From positions 1-30,565 of the forward strand of contig JBBWZQ010000185.1 of assembly GCA_039649115.1 (NCBI GenBank): a stretch of DNA of 30,565 nt, read 5' to 3'. The notes below the pieces were generated by a model. It saw only the letters and a list, made by a program, of their open reading frames with translations. It was not told where the DNA came from and did no database searches. A program made the position numbers and the translations under genes. The stretch's first letter is position 1, and the number at the start of each line of letters is the position of its first letter. Below are positions 23,960-30,565 of the stretch, one piece after another. This stretch comes from DATEJJ01 sp039649115 (lineage in GTDB: Bacteria > Actinomycetota > Actinomycetes > Mycobacteriales > Micromonosporaceae).

Positions 23960-24409
23960 TCAGCTGCGCGTTTGTCCGGCGGTGCCCGATCTCCCAGCGG
24001 CCGGGTCACCCTGATGGCCGGCCACAGGTGGATGGATCGGGGGCGCCCAGCCGGGCCGGCGGATCAGGCAGAAGGGGTGCCCGGCCGGGTCCGCGTACAC
24101 GCCGTAGCCGTCCTCCTCGACCTCCAGCGGGCGCGCGCCCAGCGCCAGCACCTTCGGCCGGGCGACAGCGCCGTCGTCCACCATCACGTCGATGTGGAAC
24201 TGCTGCGGCCACTCGGGATCCGGCCAGCGCGGTGCGCGCAGGTCGGGAGCGCGCTGGAAGGCAATGCCCGACGTCGTGTCGTTCCTCGCGATCACCACGA
24301 AGTCGTCGGACTCGTAGGTGACGGGCAGGCCGAGCAGTTCGGCGTAGAACCGGCCCAGGGCGGCCGGATCCGGGACGTCGATGATCAGGTGGTGCAGGCG
24401 ACCGATCAC
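23960..24409 (-). CDS. VOC family (glyoxalase-like) protein
   Basis: A 149-residue single-domain protein of the vicinal oxygen chelate superfamily. It starts GRLHHLIIDVPDPAALGRF, then has YAELLGLPVTYES, FHIDVMVDD, and closes with YADPAGHPFCLI, matching the Glyoxalase_6-like subgroup. Likely metal ligands are H6 or H7 and the His of FHIDV; the usual final Glu is not obvious, so catalysis is uncertain. The last 25 or so residues are polar and poorly conserved-looking. The start is a GTG at 24409. It stands alone, divergent from the protease gene. Roles in resistance or detoxification are possible but unproven. Confidence 0.85.
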   Translation of the reverse strand: MIGRLHHLIIDVPDPAALGRFYAELLGLPVTYESDDFVVIARNDTTSGIAFQRAPDLRAPRWPDPEWPQQFHIDVMVDDGAVARPKVLALGARPLEVEEDGYGVYADPAGHPFCLIRRPGWAPPIHPPVAGHQGDPAAGRSGTAGQTRS

Positions 24410-24513
24410 CCGCCCATCCTGCCAGCCGCGCCGCCTACCGTGGTGTGATCGTCAGTTCGGCTGCCTTCCCCGACCGCCGCCCGGTGCGGGGCGTTCGCGG
24501 CCGAGCCTTCGTT

Positions 24514-24525
24514 ATATGGACATAT
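24514..24525. promoter_or_regulatory. ATATG-GA-CATAT palindrome upstream of the protease gene
   Basis: A 5-bp inverted repeat with a 2-bp spacer inside the only A+T-rich stretch of the 169-bp gap between the VOC gene (start 24409) and the protease gene (start 24579). It is about 54 bp before the protease ATG, where promoter elements or an operator would lie. The call rests on symmetry and composition only. Confidence 0.3.
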
Positions 24526-24578
24526 TCCGATGTAAGGCATAGCCTCCCAGCTATCGAACCCCAGGGGAGGAGCGGGTC

Positions 24579-25748
24579 ATGAGGAGAAAGACCGTGGCGC
24601 TCGTCGCGGCCGTCGGTGGCCTGATCGGAGCCACCGTACTGGCGCTTGCCGGGACGGGCAACGCCGCGACGGGCGGCGGGCTCGGCCAGGTCCGGTACGA
24701 AGGCAGCGCGCAGGCCGTGGCGAACAGCTACGTCGTCGTACTCAAGAACGGCTCGACGGCCGACGGGAGCCTCGCCCGGCAGTACGGCGGTACCGTGCGG
24801 CAGAGCTGGCGCGCCGCCGTGCAGGGGTTCGAGTTCTCCGGCAGCCCGCTCGCGGCCCGGCAACTGGCCGCCGATCCCGCGGTAGCCTCGGTCGAGCAGA
24901 ACCAGTACGTCTCGGTCGACGTGACGCAGACCGGCGCCACCTGGGGCCTGGACCGCATCGACCAGCACCCCCTGCCGCTCACCGGGACCTACACGTACTC
25001 CACGACGGCGTCCAACGTGCACGCGTACATCATCGACACCGGCATCCTCACCAGCCACTCCGACTTCGGCGGGCGCGCGTCCAGCGGCCGCGACTTCGTC
25101 GACAACGACGCCGACGCCACCGACTGCAACGGCCACGGCACCCACGTCGCGGGCACCATCGGCGGCCGGCTGTACGGCGTCGCGAAGGGCGTCTCGCTGG
25201 TCGCGGTGCGGGTGCTGAACTGTTCCGGCAGCGGCACCATCGCCGGCGTCATGGCGGGCGTCAACTGGGTCACCACGAACGCATTGAAGCCGGCCGTCGC
25301 GAACATGAGCCTCGGCGGCGGCGCGAGCACCACATTGGACAATGCGGTGCGCAACTCGATCGCGTCGGGCGTGACGTACGCGATCGCCGCGGGCAACAGC
25401 AACGCCAACGCCTGCAACGCCAGCCCGGCCCGGGTCGCCACCGCGCTCACCGTCGGCGCGACCACGAGCACGGACGCCCGGGCGTCCTTCTCGAACTTCG
25501 GGTCCTGTGTGGACATCTTCGCGCCGGGCGTGGGCATCACCTCGGACTGGCTCGGCGGCGGGACGAACACCATCAGCGGCACCTCGATGGCCACGCCGCA
25601 CGTGGCCGGTGCCGCCGCGCTGGTGCTGGCGAACAACCCGTCGGCCAGCGCGGCACAGGTGGCCGCCACGCTGACCGGCAACGCCACCCTCAACGTGGTG
25701 GGCAACCCCGGCGCTGGCTCCCCCAACCGCCTGCTGTTCGTCAGCTGA
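24579..25748 (+). CDS. Secreted S8 family serine protease (subtilisin/proteinase K-like)
   Basis: A 389-residue exported protease. The signal peptide is MRRKTVALVAAVGG with a hydrophobic run to about 29 (TGNAA). An I9-type inhibitor propeptide covers about 48-112 (YVVVLKNG to SVEQNQYVSV). The catalytic domain follows, with D153 (YIIDTG), H186 (GHGTHVAG), oxyanion N273 (AAGNSNA) and S336 (GTSMATPHVAG). Length and motifs match the proteinase K/aqualysin branch; cysteines at 183, 214, 279 and 310 could form disulfides. A strong Shine-Dalgarno, AGGGGAGGAG, precedes the ATG. A perfect hairpin follows the stop. It is most likely an extracellular nutritional protease. Confidence 0.96.
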   Translation: MRRKTVALVAAVGGLIGATVLALAGTGNAATGGGLGQVRYEGSAQAVANSYVVVLKNGSTADGSLARQYGGTVRQSWRAAVQGFEFSGSPLAARQLAADPAVASVEQNQYVSVDVTQTGATWGLDRIDQHPLPLTGTYTYSTTASNVHAYIIDTGILTSHSDFGGRASSGRDFVDNDADATDCNGHGTHVAGTIGGRLYGVAKGVSLVAVRVLNCSGSGTIAGVMAGVNWVTTNALKPAVANMSLGGGASTTLDNAVRNSIASGVTYAIAAGNSNANACNASPARVATALTVGATTSTDARASFSNFGSCVDIFAPGVGITSDWLGGGTNTISGTSMATPHVAGAAALVLANNPSASAAQVAATLTGNATLNVVGNPGAGSPNRLLFVS

Positions 25749-25757
25749 CGCACACAC

Positions 25758-25786
25758 GGGCCGCCCGGGCACGCCCCGGGCGGCCC
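25758..25786 (+). terminator. 12-bp perfect GC hairpin after the protease gene
   Basis: GGGCCGCCCGGG (25758-25769) pairs exactly with CCCGGGCGGCCC (25775-25786) around a 5-nt loop, starting 10 bp after the protease stop. No T-run follows, as is usual in high-GC actinobacteria. It separates the protease from the methyltransferase gene on the same strand. Confidence 0.8.
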
Positions 25787-25812
25787 AGGGACAGCCGTGG
25801 CACGATCGACAG

Positions 25813-26451
25813 GTGATCCGAACTCTCCCCAGGGTGGTCCCGGCCGCGCCCGGCAAGCCGGCGCGGCCCGAGGCGCGGGCCAGCCAGCAGACGTCCCTGG
25901 CGATCGCGGAGGACCCGTCGACGTGGTCGGCGGAGCTGGCCGGACAGACCATCCGGCGGTACGCGGAGCTGGCGCCGGTCTGGGACGGCGAGCGGGGTGG
26001 GTACCGGCCGCTGCCGCTGGGCGACGCGCTGGCCCGGGGCGGTCCGCTGCCCCACGGATACTGCGTCGAGGTCGGCTGCGGCACCGGCCTGCTCACCCCG
26101 ATGCTCGCCGAGGTCTGGCCGTCCGTGGTGTGCCTCGATCTCAGCCCGGACATGCTGCGCCGGTCCGGCGCGCCCTGGCGGGTGGTCGCGGACGCGTCCC
26201 GGCTGCCGCTGCCCGGCCGGCTGGCCGCCGCCGCGGTGCTCGCCGACGTGCCGCTGTTCGCGGCGGAGGTGGTGCGGGTGCTGGCCCCGGACGGCGTGGT
26301 GGTGTGGTCCAACGCGCTGGGCGCCGACGCGCCGCACCACGTACCGGTGCCGGCGGTGCTCTCGGCGCTGGAGCGCGCCTCCGCGGGGCCGTGGTCGGCC
26401 CGGTCCGCCGAGGCGGGCTGGGGCCTGTGGGCGGTACTGCGCCGTGCCTGA
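25813..26451 (+). CDS. Class I SAM-dependent methyltransferase
   Basis: A 212-residue protein with a Rossmann methyltransferase domain (about 80-212). Motif I is CVEVGCGTGLL (84-94), followed by VVCLDLSPDML for the acidic ribose-binding residue, then DASRLPLPG and VVRVLAPDGVVVWSN. The N-terminal 30 or so residues are basic and Pro-rich and may be disordered; the true start could lie later. The start is a GTG at 25813, 27 bp after the terminator hairpin. Its end overlaps the arginase-fold gene by 8 bp, so the two are co-translated and may act on one substrate. The methyl acceptor is unknown. Confidence 0.9.
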   Translation: MIRTLPRVVPAAPGKPARPEARASQQTSLAIAEDPSTWSAELAGQTIRRYAELAPVWDGERGGYRPLPLGDALARGGPLPHGYCVEVGCGTGLLTPMLAEVWPSVVCLDLSPDMLRRSGAPWRVVADASRLPLPGRLAAAAVLADVPLFAAEVVRVLAPDGVVVWSNALGADAPHHVPVPAVLSALERASAGPWSARSAEAGWGLWAVLRRA

Positions 26452-27235
26452 CCGGCTCTTCCGCGATGGAGTCGGGCGCCGGGAGACCCGGGTACTGGTC
26501 CCCTACCACCTCGACGAGTACCTGCCCGCACTCGACACCCCGGTCGCGCCCGACATCACGGTGCTCGCCGAGCTGGAGGCGGGCGACCCGTGGCAGCGGA
26601 TGGCGCAGCTCTACGAGGAGGTCGCGACCCGGATCGCCAGCGTGCTGCGCGCCGGTGGCCGCCCGGCCGTTGTCTCCGGGGACTGCACCACGGCGATCGG
26701 TACGGTCGCCGGGTTGCAGCGCGCCGGTGTGGATCCCGCGATCGTCTGGTTCGACGCGCACGGCGACGTGCAGACCCTGGAGACCACCGCGTCCGGGTAC
26801 CTCGGCGGCATGCCGCTGCGGATCCTCGCCGGGTACCGGCCGGAGCTGATCGCCCAGCCGCTCGGGCTGCACGCCGTGCCGGAGCAGCGCATCGTGCTGG
26901 TGGACGCGCGCGACCTGGACCCGCCGGAGCGGGCGTACCTGGACCAGGCGGCGATCCGGCGCACCTCGGTGGCCGGCCTGTCCGCCGGTACCCTGCCGGA
27001 CGGCCCGCTGTACCTGCACCTGGACGTCGACGTTGTCGACCCGGCCGGCCTGCCCGGGCTGCGCTACCCCGCGCCCGGCGGGCCCGATCTGGCGGCGGTG
27101 GCCGCGGCACTGGCACGGGTGCTGGCGACGGGCCGGGTCAGCGCGTTCGGGCTGGCCTGCACCTGGCACGCCGGCCAGGGCGCCGCGGCCCGGCTGGGCG
27201 ACCGGCTCTCAGACGTCCTGGCCGGCTGGGTCTGA
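26444..27235 (+). CDS. Arginase/ureohydrolase-fold protein with non-canonical active site
   Basis: A 263-residue ureohydrolase-superfamily protein. Metal motifs are WFDAHGD (D104, H106, D108) and HLDVDVVDP (D194, D196). The first ligand motif, usually GGDHS, reads SGDCT, placing C81 where a metal-binding His is expected. The late segment that in arginase carries the guanidinium-binding Glu (EVNP) reads FGLACTWHAG, with no Glu. So it is probably not a normal arginase or agmatinase. The GTG at 26444 overlaps the methyltransferase stop by 8 bp. The 3' end overlaps the ATPase gene on the other strand by 27 bp. The substrate is unknown; the coupling hints at a pathway shared with the methyltransferase. 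Confidence 0.88.
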   Translation: MPDRLFRDGVGRRETRVLVPYHLDEYLPALDTPVAPDITVLAELEAGDPWQRMAQLYEEVATRIASVLRAGGRPAVVSGDCTTAIGTVAGLQRAGVDPAIVWFDAHGDVQTLETTASGYLGGMPLRILAGYRPELIAQPLGLHAVPEQRIVLVDARDLDPPERAYLDQAAIRRTSVAGLSAGTLPDGPLYLHLDVDVVDPAGLPGLRYPAPGGPDLAAVAAALARVLATGRVSAFGLACTWHAGQGAAARLGDRLSDVLAGWV

Positions 27236-28051
27236 CCGGACCGCCTCCGGCACGAACCCCGGCGTGCGCTCGCCCCGCTTGGCCGCCTGCACCAGCGCGT
27301 ACACGGTGCGGCGCAGCTCGGTGAAGCGCGGGTCGGACCGGGTGCCCAGCTGGTCGCGCTGGTCGGGCAGGTCGACGCCCAGCTCGGTCATCACGACCGT
27401 CGGCGAGGAGGTCAGCACGATGACCCGCTGGCCCAGGTAGACGGCCTCGTCGATGTCGTGCGTGACGAACAGCGTGGTGACCCGGAACTCCTGCCAGATC
27501 GACCGGATCAGGTCCTCCAGGTCGGCGCGGGTCTGCGCGTCCACCGCCGCGAACGGCTCGTCCATCAGCAGGACCCGCGGCTCGTACGCGATGGCCCGCG
27601 CGATCGCCACCCGCTGCTGCATGCCGCCGGACAGCTGCCAGGGGTAGGCCGCGTGGGTGTCGTCCAGGTGCACCGCCGCGAGCGCGTGCCGGACCAGCTG
27701 CGCGCGCCGCTCCCGCGGTACCCCCTTCTGCCGCAGCGGCAGGTCCACGTTGGCGCTGATGGTCATCCACGGGAACAGGCTGCGCCCGTACTCCTGAAAA
27801 ACCATGGCGAGACCCGCCGGCGGGCCGACCACCGGTTGGCCCTCGATCCTGGCCCCGCCCCGGGTGGGCGGCAGCAGGCCGGCGATGCACCGCAGCAGGG
27901 TGGTCTTGCCGCAGCCGGACGGGCCGACCACGCAGACCAGCTCCCCCTCGGCCAGGCTGAAGGAGATGTCGCGGATGGCCTCCACCGCGCGGCCACGGCC
28001 CTCGTAGGTCTTGCCGAGACCGGACACATCGAGCACGTCCTTGCCGTTCAT
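27209..28051 (-). CDS. SsuB/TauB-like ABC importer ATP-binding protein
   Basis: A 280-residue ATPase of the nitrate/sulfonate/taurine group. Walker A is GPSGCGKTT (43-51), the Q-loop is MVFQEYGRSLFPWMT, the signature LSGGMQQRVAIARAIA starts at 140, Walker B is VLLMDEPFAAVDAQTR, and the switch His is in FVTHDIDEA. LFPWMTISANV is characteristic of the subgroup. The ATG at 28051 overlaps the upstream permease stop as ATGA. A roughly 30-residue polar C-terminal tail extends to the stop, which overlaps the arginase-fold gene on the other strand. Confidence 0.93.
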   Translation of the reverse strand: MNGKDVLDVSGLGKTYEGRGRAVEAIRDISFSLAEGELVCVVGPSGCGKTTLLRCIAGLLPPTRGGARIEGQPVVGPPAGLAMVFQEYGRSLFPWMTISANVDLPLRQKGVPRERRAQLVRHALAAVHLDDTHAAYPWQLSGGMQQRVAIARAIAYEPRVLLMDEPFAAVDAQTRADLEDLIRSIWQEFRVTTLFVTHDIDEAVYLGQRVIVLTSSPTVVMTELGVDLPDQRDQLGTRSDPRFTELRRTVYALVQAAKRGERTPGFVPEAVRSDPAGQDV

Positions 28052-28842
28052 CGCACGTCCGCTCCCCGGGAGACCGCGCGCTGCCCGGTGTACCACCGCA
28101 ACACCCGCCGCTCCACCAGCCGGAAGAGTGCGGACAGGACGACGCCGAGCAGGCCGAGCACCAGGATACCCGCCCACATCTCGGGGATGTCGAAGCTGCG
28201 CTGGAACTGCACGATGGCGAAGCCGAGGCCGTTGCTGCTGGCGAACATCTCGCTGATGACCATGAGGATGATCGCGATGGACAGGGCCTGGCGCAGCCCC
28301 GCCATGATGTGCGGGCTCGCCGCGCGCAGCACGAGGTGGCGCAGCCGCGCGGCGCCGTGGATGTGGAAGACGCGGGCGGTCTCGATGAGGACCGGGTCGA
28401 CCGAGCGGACGCCTTCGACGGTGTTGAGCAGCACGGGCCAGACGCATCCGGAGATGATGACGAGGATCTTCATGGTGTCGGTGAGGCCGGCGAAGAGGAT
28501 CAGCACGGGTACCAGTACCGGCGGCGGGATGGCGCGGAAGAACTCCAGGACCGGCTCGACCACGGACCGCAGCCGCCGGGACGCCCCGATGAGCAGCCCG
28601 AGCCCGACGCCGAGCAGCGCGGCCAGCCCGTACCCGACGAGCAGCCGGACGACGCTGGGCAGCAGGTCGTCCAGGGCCCGGCGGCCGAACCAGACGGACC
28701 GGAACTTGACCACGATGGATCCCGGCGTGGGCAGGTAGAAGCTCTGGTTGCGCACGCTGACCCACCACCACAGCCCCACGAGGAGCGCGGGCAGCAGCAG
28801 TATCTCGACGACCCGCCACACAACCCGCACCACCCCTGTCAT
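28048..28842 (-). CDS. SsuC/TauC-like ABC importer permease (first listed, downstream copy)
   Basis: A 264-residue BPD_transp_1 permease with about six spans. LPTPGSIVVKF and SVVRLLVGYGLAALLGVGLG are standard for SsuC/TauC-like proteins. The EAA-type loop, ARVFHIHGAARLRHLVLRAA followed by SPHIMAGLRQAL, contacts the ATPase. The ATG at 28842 is preferred because AGGTGG lies just upstream and the first span then starts at the N-terminus; an ATG at 28911 would add polar residues. It overlaps the ATPase gene by 4 bp and also overlaps the stop of the 26-codon ORF upstream. Confidence 0.92.
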   Translation of the reverse strand: MTGVVRVVWRVVEILLLPALLVGLWWWVSVRNQSFYLPTPGSIVVKFRSVWFGRRALDDLLPSVVRLLVGYGLAALLGVGLGLLIGASRRLRSVVEPVLEFFRAIPPPVLVPVLILFAGLTDTMKILVIISGCVWPVLLNTVEGVRSVDPVLIETARVFHIHGAARLRHLVLRAASPHIMAGLRQALSIAIILMVISEMFASSNGLGFAIVQFQRSFDIPEMWAGILVLGLLGVVLSALFRLVERRVLRWYTGQRAVSRGADVR

Positions 28843-28919
28843 GCCGCCACCTCGCTCGCAAAGCTCGCGAGGCGCCGGCCTGACCTTGCCAGCCGGACCT
28901 CGCGCAAGCACTCGGTCAT
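28839..28919 (-). CDS. Possible 26-residue small ORF coupled on both sides
   Basis: Between the two permease genes, an ATG at 28919 overlaps the upstream permease stop as ATGA, and after 26 codons a TGA overlaps the downstream permease start as ATGA. The peptide begins MTECLREVRLARSGRR and ends SEVAA. The DNA contains CTCGC/GCGAG inverted segments typical of short dispersed repeats. It is either a real coupled small gene or a repeat that inserted while preserving both overlaps. No family was recognised. Confidence 0.4.
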   Translation of the reverse strand: MTECLREVRLARSGRRLASFASEVAA

Positions 28920-29701
28920 GCGGCTATCTCCCTGCGGATCGACGGGTGCCAGAACAGCAGCCGGCGCTCGGCGGAGCGGACCACGGCGTTGATCGCGACG
29001 CCGATCAGGCCGGTCGCCGCGACCAGCGCGTAGACCGTGGCGACCGCGCCGCTGCTGCGCGCCACCTCGATGAGACTGCCCAGGCCGGGGTTGCCGATGA
29101 CGAGTTCCGCGGTGATCGCGAGGATCAGCGCCACCGCCGCACCCAGCCGCAGGCCGGTCAGCACGAACGGCAGCGCGCTGGGCCAGATCACGTGGCGCAG
29201 CCGGGCCCAGCGACGCAACCGGTACGACCGGGCGGTGTCGATGGCGGTCGGGTCGACGTCGGCCACCCCGTACAGCACCTGGATCAGCACCTGCCAGAAC
29301 GACGCGTACACGACGAGCAGGAGGGTGGACCGGATGTCGGTGGCGTACAGCAGGACGGCCAGCGGGATCAGCGCCACCGACGGGATCGGCCGCAGGAACT
29401 CGATCGTCGACCCGGTGAACGCGCGCAGCACGCGCGAGGTGCCGATCGCGCTGCCGACCAGCACCGCGGCGGCGAACGCGATGGCGAGGCCGATCGCCCA
29501 GGCCCGCATGGTCTGGCCCACCGCCACCCAGAACTCCGCGCCGCTCGCCTCGTGGTACAGGGCGACCAGGATGGTGCTCGTCGGCGGCAGGTACCGGGGC
29601 GAGACGAGACCCAGCCGGGGCAGGGCCTCCAGCACCACGCCGAGGCCGGCGAGCCCGGCCAGCCCGGCGAGGAACCGGCCGGCCCGGCCGTCGTACGTCA
29701 T
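28916..29701 (-). CDS. SsuC/TauC-like ABC importer permease (upstream copy)
   Basis: A 261-residue BPD_transp_1 permease. YLPPTSTILVALYHEASG, the span GLAIAFAAAVLVGSAIG and EFLRPIPSVALIPLAVLL are family marks. The EAA loop ARSYRLRRWARLRHVIWPSA with LPFVLTGLRLG contacts the ATPase. The ATG at 29701 overlaps the binding-protein stop as ATGA. With the downstream permease it probably forms a heterodimeric channel, whereas many SsuC/TauC systems use one homodimeric permease. Confidence 0.93.
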   Translation of the reverse strand: MTYDGRAGRFLAGLAGLAGLGVVLEALPRLGLVSPRYLPPTSTILVALYHEASGAEFWVAVGQTMRAWAIGLAIAFAAAVLVGSAIGTSRVLRAFTGSTIEFLRPIPSVALIPLAVLLYATDIRSTLLLVVYASFWQVLIQVLYGVADVDPTAIDTARSYRLRRWARLRHVIWPSALPFVLTGLRLGAAVALILAITAELVIGNPGLGSLIEVARSSGAVATVYALVAATGLIGVAINAVVRSAERRLLFWHPSIRREIAA

Positions 29702-30565
29702 GGCAGCAGGGCCGCCAGATCGGCCGGCTTGGCGATCAGGCCGTCCTGCTTGGCGAGCTGCGCCAGGGTGTCGATGGAGGCGCGGTTGAGGTCGTTGGGC
29801 CAGGCCGGCAACGTGATCTTCGAGATCACGTCGGCCGGGATCTTCGTGTACGTCTTGAGAATCTCCCGCGCCTCGTCCGGGTGGGCCCGCGCGTAGGCGA
29901 GCGACTCGTTGATGGCGTCGGTGAACCGCTTCACGAGATCCGGGTTGCCCTTGACCGTCTGCTCCCGGGTGAAGTACGCCGCGATGGTCAGGTTGGGCGC
30001 GGTGTCCACGAGGCACCAGCTGACCGCCCGCGCACCCTGGTTCAGCGCGATGGTGAGGAACGGCTCGACCACGCCCGCCGCGTCCACCCGTCCGTTGAGT
30101 ACCGCCGCGGGCGCGTCCGGGAACGCCAGCTCGACAAACTTGATCTTGGCGGAGTCGCCGCCGTCCTTGCGGGTCGACGCCCGGATCGTGGTGTCCAGGA
30201 TGTTCTTGAGATTGTTCACCGACACGGTGTGGCCGGCCAGGTCGCGCGGCGTCTTGATCGGGCTGTCCGCCTTGACCACGACCGCGCCGAAGTCCTTGCC
30301 GGTCACGCCGGTCGAGGCGTTCCCGTTGGCCAGCACCTTGAGCGGCAGGCCCTTGTCGCGCGCGATGAGCAGGGACGTGATGTTGGCGAAGGCGAACTGG
30401 AACTGCCCGCTCACCACGCCGCTGATGCTCGCCGACCCGCCCGAGCCGACCTGCAGGGTCATGTCGATGTTCCGCTTGCTGAACAGGCCCTTCGCCTTGC
30501 CCAGGTAGATCGGGGCCACGTCTTCGATCGCGATGACGCCGACCGTTATCTTGTCGGGCTTGCCG
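29698..30565 (-). CDS. NMT1/SsuA-like substrate-binding protein (partial, N-terminus beyond right edge)
   Basis: At least 288 residues of a type-II periplasmic-binding-fold protein; the signal peptide is cut off by the window edge. APIYLGKAKGLFSKRNID, VSGQFQFAFANITSLLIARD and SPIKTPRDLAGHTVSVN match the aliphatic-sulfonate/nitrate/thiamine-precursor-binding group. GRVDAAGVVEPFL is typical of the hinge region. It precedes two permeases and an ATPase in one operon with ATGA overlaps. Two permease genes and no adjacent monooxygenase make the substrate uncertain. Confidence 0.92.
   Translation of the reverse strand, partial: GKPDKITVGVIAIEDVAPIYLGKAKGLFSKRNIDMTLQVGSGGSASISGVVSGQFQFAFANITSLLIARDKGLPLKVLANGNASTGVTGKDFGAVVVKADSPIKTPRDLAGHTVSVNNLKNILDTTIRASTRKDGGDSAKIKFVELAFPDAPAAVLNGRVDAAGVVEPFLTIALNQGARAVSWCLVDTAPNLTIAAYFTREQTVKGNPDLVKRFTDAINESLAYARAHPDEAREILKTYTKIPADVISKITLPAWPNDLNRASIDTLAQLAKQDGLIAKPADLAALLP

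Overview
The window is very GC-rich DNA (about 70-75% G+C by eye) with dense gene packing, frequent GTG starts, ATGA/GTGA stop-start overlaps, and strong G/C bias at third codon positions. This points to a high-GC actinobacterium. Frequent GTACC/GGTACC strings inside genes and the mix of families suggest a Micromonosporaceae-like chromosome, but that placement is inference. No rRNA, tRNA, CRISPR array, transposase or phage gene was seen.

Region 1 (1-8016) looks like an import and catabolism module. On the minus strand, an M24 creatinase/prolidase-fold protein is followed by the alpha and beta subunits of a thiamine-diphosphate 2-oxoacid/acetoin-type dehydrogenase E1; the beta gene runs off the left edge. 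A divergent XRE-cupin regulator faces them. Beyond it lies a complete branched-chain-type ABC importer, transcribed on the minus strand in the order livK-livH-livM-livG-livF. Short palindromes sit in both promoter regions.

Region 2 (8226-17337) is envelope and export related. It holds a cysteine-rich putative lipoprotein with a possible frameshift at its start, a 389-bp gap with a strong hairpin and a 15-bp triple repeat, and a minus-strand operon of lipoprotein, two MacB-like ATPases and an 879-residue FtsX-type permease. Divergent from this operon is a sensor histidine kinase. Its likely OmpR-type partner is encoded tail-to-tail with it, the two reading frames overlapping by 34 bp. An MFS exporter is divergent from the regulator.

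Region 3 (17369-25748) holds a secreted beta-propeller-like protein, a second complete liv-type operon on the plus strand in the same K-H-M-G-F order, a small VOC-family protein, and a secreted subtilisin-family protease.

Region 4 (25813-30565) holds a SAM methyltransferase overlapping an arginase-fold protein that lacks two residues expected of a guanidino hydrolase. Convergent with it is a minus-strand SsuABC/TauABC-like importer: a substrate-binding protein cut by the right edge, two permeases and an ATPase. A 26-codon ORF, joined by ATGA overlaps at both ends, lies between the two permease genes.

Coordinates of starts were chosen from Shine-Dalgarno matches, overlaps and N-terminal signals. 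All functional calls are from motif recognition alone; no database search was run.
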